From: Candidatus Brocadiia bacterium
Lineage (GTDB): Bacteria; Planctomycetota; PUPC01; DSUN01
Direction of reading: 5' to 3'
DNA length: 8,873 nt
Assembly: GCA_016782825.1 (NCBI GenBank)
Contig: JADHXT010000116.1
Span: 1 to 8,873, forward strand
The stretch's first letter is position 1, and each line of letters opens with the position of its first letter. Below are positions 7,499-8,873 of the stretch, one piece after another. A program made the position numbers and the translations under genes. The notes below the pieces were generated by a model. It had not been told where the DNA came from, did not search any database, and saw nothing but the letters and a program-made list of their open reading frames with translations.

Positions 7499-7527
7499 AT
7501 CATACGGGCGATGGCACGGGACGTCAA
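7499..7527 (-). promoter_or_regulatory. sigma70-type promoter for the zinc-ribbon membrane pair
   Basis: On the minus strand TTGACG (7527-7522), a 17-bp spacer and TATGAT (7504-7499) closely fit the sigma70 consensus. The expected start is near 7492, giving a leader of about 40 nt to the GTG at 7453. It lies in the 241-bp divergent gap. For the plus-strand gene at 7695 I see only a poor candidate (TTGCAT 7580-7585, 16 bp, GACAAT 7602-7607), which I do not annotate. Confidence 0.7.
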
Positions 7528-7694
7528 TAGCCCGACCGTGCCCGCCGGCCCCACTTTCCTGGGCGGGTGCATTCGGGCATTGCATAGGGCCGTTCGCGCG
7601 CGACAATCAATCAGGGCACAAGGCGGCACAACGAGAGGGCGTGAGCGCGCGGCGTGCGTCTGTCGCGCCTCACCTGTTCCGGCAGGAGGGTCCT

Positions 7695-7952
7695 ATGGTG
7701 CCTCAGCGTCATTCCTGTCTGATCCTGTTCCTGTCGTTCGTCCTGTCCGCCGGTTCGGCTCAGGCCGTACTGCTGGACGACTTCAACCGACCCAACAGCC
7801 CAGTGCTGGGCGCCGACTGGATCCAGGTTCCCGGCGACGGCTTCCGCATCGAGTACGGCAAGGCGCGAGGCCTGCTCCAGTCGCTCGCCGGGGGAGCGCT
7901 GGCGGGCCTGGCAAGGCGCCGCAGGAGACGGCGCGTCACTTGCGGTAGATGA
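7695..7952 (+). CDS. short exported protein, probably an internally deleted remnant of a larger surface protein
   Basis: 85 residues. The ATG at 7695 has a strong AGGAGG site (7684-7689), 5 nt upstream. A clear Sec signal peptide ends at SAQA (residue 24): Arg-5, then a hydrophobic 8-19. The mature start, VLLDDFNRPNSPVLGADW, is the usual opening of concanavalin/LamG-like domains in planctomycete exported proteins; these normally run 150 residues or more. Here the domain stops after about GKARG (residue 59), followed by LLQSLAGGALAGLA, seven Arg, VTCGR and a stop. That end resembles the hydrophobic-plus-arginine end of a PEP-CTERM sorting signal but lacks a PEP motif. Either an internal deletion joined the two ends, or a truncated gene reads into intergenic DNA. 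Neighbouring frames do not continue the domain. The last 17 nt overlap the convergent FHA gene. Probably non-functional, though its translation signals are intact. Confidence 0.6.
   Translation: MVPQRHSCLILFLSFVLSAGSAQAVLLDDFNRPNSPVLGADWIQVPGDGFRIEYGKARGLLQSLAGGALAGLARRRRRRRVTCGR
7916..7934 (-). terminator. weak hairpin after the FHA gene, possible terminator
   Basis: GCGCCG (7916-7921) and CGGCGC (7929-7934) form a perfect 6-bp stem with a 7-nt loop, beginning 1 nt beyond the FHA stop codon on the minus strand. There is no T-run after it (the minus strand reads CTTGCCAGG), so intrinsic termination is doubtful. The same bases code for the arginine run of the plus-strand gene. Confidence 0.3.
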
Positions 7953-8325
7953 AGGTGGCGCCCACGGTCTGCTCTTCCCCCTTCGCATCCCCGCCCTTCC
8001 TGGGCCGCACCACCGTGGTGTCCTTCCGCGAGGCCCTCAGCACCGCGGAGCCCCCGCCACTGGTGCGCACCGTGGCCACCGTGATCGCGTCGCCCTCGCG
8101 CAGCTTCACCTTGCCATGGATGGGGATGCCATTGACCCGCGTGCCGTTCGACGACCCCAGGTCTTCCACATAGTGGCCCAGCAGCTTGCGGGAGATTCGG
8201 GCGTGCTCGCGCGATACGATGGCCTTGGGGATGCACACGTCGCAGTGGTTCGAGCGACCCAGCAGGACGACGGGCTTGAGCAACTCCCGCGCCTCCTGGG
8301 TATCCGCGTTTACCAGTCGGGCCAT
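7936..8325 (-). CDS. small FHA-domain protein (phosphothreonine-peptide binding)
   Basis: 129 residues, nearly all one forkhead-associated domain (about 3-105). The phosphopeptide-binding signature is complete: G23-R24-S25, V37-S38-R39-E40-H41, and DLGSSNGTRVNG at 55-66 with N60. FHA domains read threonine phosphorylation by Ser/Thr kinases, which are common in planctomycetes; no kinase is in the window. The tail (about 106-129) is basic, then acidic, and ends FIYRK; VGATFIYRK may be a final strand or peptide tag. There is no signal peptide or membrane helix, so it is cytoplasmic. The ATG at 8325 is preceded by a purine tract (GAGAGAGAG) at 6-15 nt rather than a canonical site; upstream in-frame extension would cross the promoter. 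It could act as an adaptor, but no partner is shown. Confidence 0.93.
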   Translation of the reverse strand: MARLVNADTQEARELLKPVVLLGRSNHCDVCIPKAIVSREHARISRKLLGHYVEDLGSSNGTRVNGIPIHGKVKLREGDAITVATVRTSGGGSAVLRASRKDTTVVRPRKGGDAKGEEQTVGATFIYRK

Positions 8326-8401
8326 GGGGCATCTCTCTCTCGGCGACGACAAGAGCCCATACTGCCAATGACACTCACGATCTCCCCGGCCCGACCTGCC
8401 T

Positions 8402-8430
8402 ATCTTAGAACCAGCACCCCGACCTGTCAA
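8402..8430 (-). promoter_or_regulatory. sigma70-type promoter for the FHA gene
   Basis: On the minus strand a perfect TTGACA -35 (8430-8425), a 17-bp spacer and TAAGAT (8407-8402) lie in the 110-bp gap after the upstream membrane-protein gene, whose stop is only 5 nt before the -35 element. The expected start is near 8395, giving a leader of about 70 nt. The FHA gene is therefore likely transcribed on its own as well as by any read-through. Confidence 0.72.
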
Positions 8431-8435
8431 CCTCC

Positions 8436-8873
8436 CTAGAACTCCAGCCGCTCGAGCGAGCGCTGTCCCAGCCACATCGGCACCAGCCCCGCCAACAGCC
8501 CCACCACGGCCGACGCCACCAGCGCCGTCCAATACTCCGTGCCCGCCTCGCCCATTCCCACAAACCCCTCGGGCCCTCGCCACGACACCCGCATCACCTG
8601 CCGCACCTGCCGGATGCCATAGGGCAATGCCGTGAGCACCACGACCGCCCCCACAAACGCCACCGACAGCAGCAGATTGAGGGTGCCGCCGAAGCCCGAC
8701 ACGATCTTCGACGGATTCTCCTCACGCCAGTTGGGATACACGGCGCCCAGCCCCACCGCCAGCCCCGACACGCCGAAGCACACGCACACCGCCGCCAGGC
8801 AGTGGTGCCACACCGTGCTGCCCGGCAGCGTGAGCAGCGAGCCCGACAGCACGATGAGCGGAAGCGTCACGAC
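8436..8873 (-). CDS. C-terminal part of a multi-pass membrane protein resembling a putative ABC exporter permease (partial)
   Basis: Only the last 145 codons are in the window; the frame is open to the right edge, so the true start lies beyond 8873. At least three membrane helices are visible: one in the WHHCLAAVCVCFG...GLGA stretch, one in LNLLLSVAFVGAVVVLTALP, and one in ALVASAVVGLLAGLVPMWL just before the C-terminus; the first residues form part of another. The loop GLGAVYPNWREENPSKIVSGFGG is distinctive: G(L/M)GAxxPxFxxENPxKIxxxFGG loops occur in long membrane proteins annotated as putative ABC exporter permeases (ABC_tran_2-like). I recall this pattern from the family and have not checked it. 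Substrate unknown; the ATP-binding partner would be outside the window. The protein ends SLERLEF. Confidence 0.65.
   Translation of the reverse strand, partial: VVTLPLIVLSGSLLTLPGSTVWHHCLAAVCVCFGVSGLAVGLGAVYPNWREENPSKIVSGFGGTLNLLLSVAFVGAVVVLTALPYGIRQVRQVMRVSWRGPEGFVGMGEAGTEYWTALVASAVVGLLAGLVPMWLGQRSLERLEF

Noticed and set aside
7454..7606. N-terminal extension of the first zinc-ribbon membrane protein to an ATG at 7606
   Set aside because: The extension would span a strong promoter, its residues look non-coding, and the GTG at 7453 has a good CAGGAG site.
7580..7607. TTGCAT-N16-GACAAT as a promoter for the short exported gene
   Set aside because: Both hexamers are poor and the spacer is short; it does not stand out from background.

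Overview
The window is about 8.9 kb of GC-rich, gene-dense bacterial chromosome with ten protein-coding regions, one of them cut by the right edge. The best guess for the host is a planctomycete or a close relative. Three points suggest this: a roughly 54-residue HEAT module (LxxLGxxxxxxRxxAxxALxxLG ... DxEVxxRAxxxLAxL) used repeatedly in secreted proteins; zinc-ribbon proteins anchored by one membrane helix and carrying an extracytoplasmic domain; and a secreted protein opening with 'LDDFNRP..LGADW'. This is recognition from family style, not a database result. No rRNA, tRNA, CRISPR array, insertion sequence or integrase is visible.

Left block (plus strand, 112-3334): a compact operon of three genes with gaps of 13 and 18 nt. 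All three appear exported and combine the HEAT module with TPR-like helical repeats, more TPR with each gene. They look like scaffolds for an envelope or periplasmic complex; no enzyme domain is visible. A promoter-like sequence lies just ahead of the first gene.

Middle block (minus strand, 7453 down to 3357): two transcription units. The first (7453-5607) holds two tandem paralogues joined by a GTGA stop/start overlap, each with a cytoplasmic zinc ribbon, one membrane helix and a related C-terminal domain I cannot name. The second (5442-3357) holds a GspE/PilB-type secretion or pilus assembly ATPase, followed by a small ten-cysteine zinc-ribbon protein of a conserved but uncharacterised type. 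Each unit has its own near-consensus sigma70-type promoter with a 17-bp spacer.

Right block (7695-8873): a short plus-strand gene for an exported protein that looks internally deleted, with a signal peptide, the start of a jelly-roll-like domain, then abruptly a short hydrophobic stretch and seven arginines. Convergent to it is a small FHA-domain protein with its own promoter. Upstream of that is the C-terminal part of a multi-pass membrane protein resembling the permease of a putative ABC exporter.

Functionally the genes suggest envelope assembly and phosphopeptide signalling, but the window shows no single coherent new system. The most unusual items are the HEAT/TPR operon, the zinc-ribbon membrane paralogue pair and the apparently collapsed exported gene.
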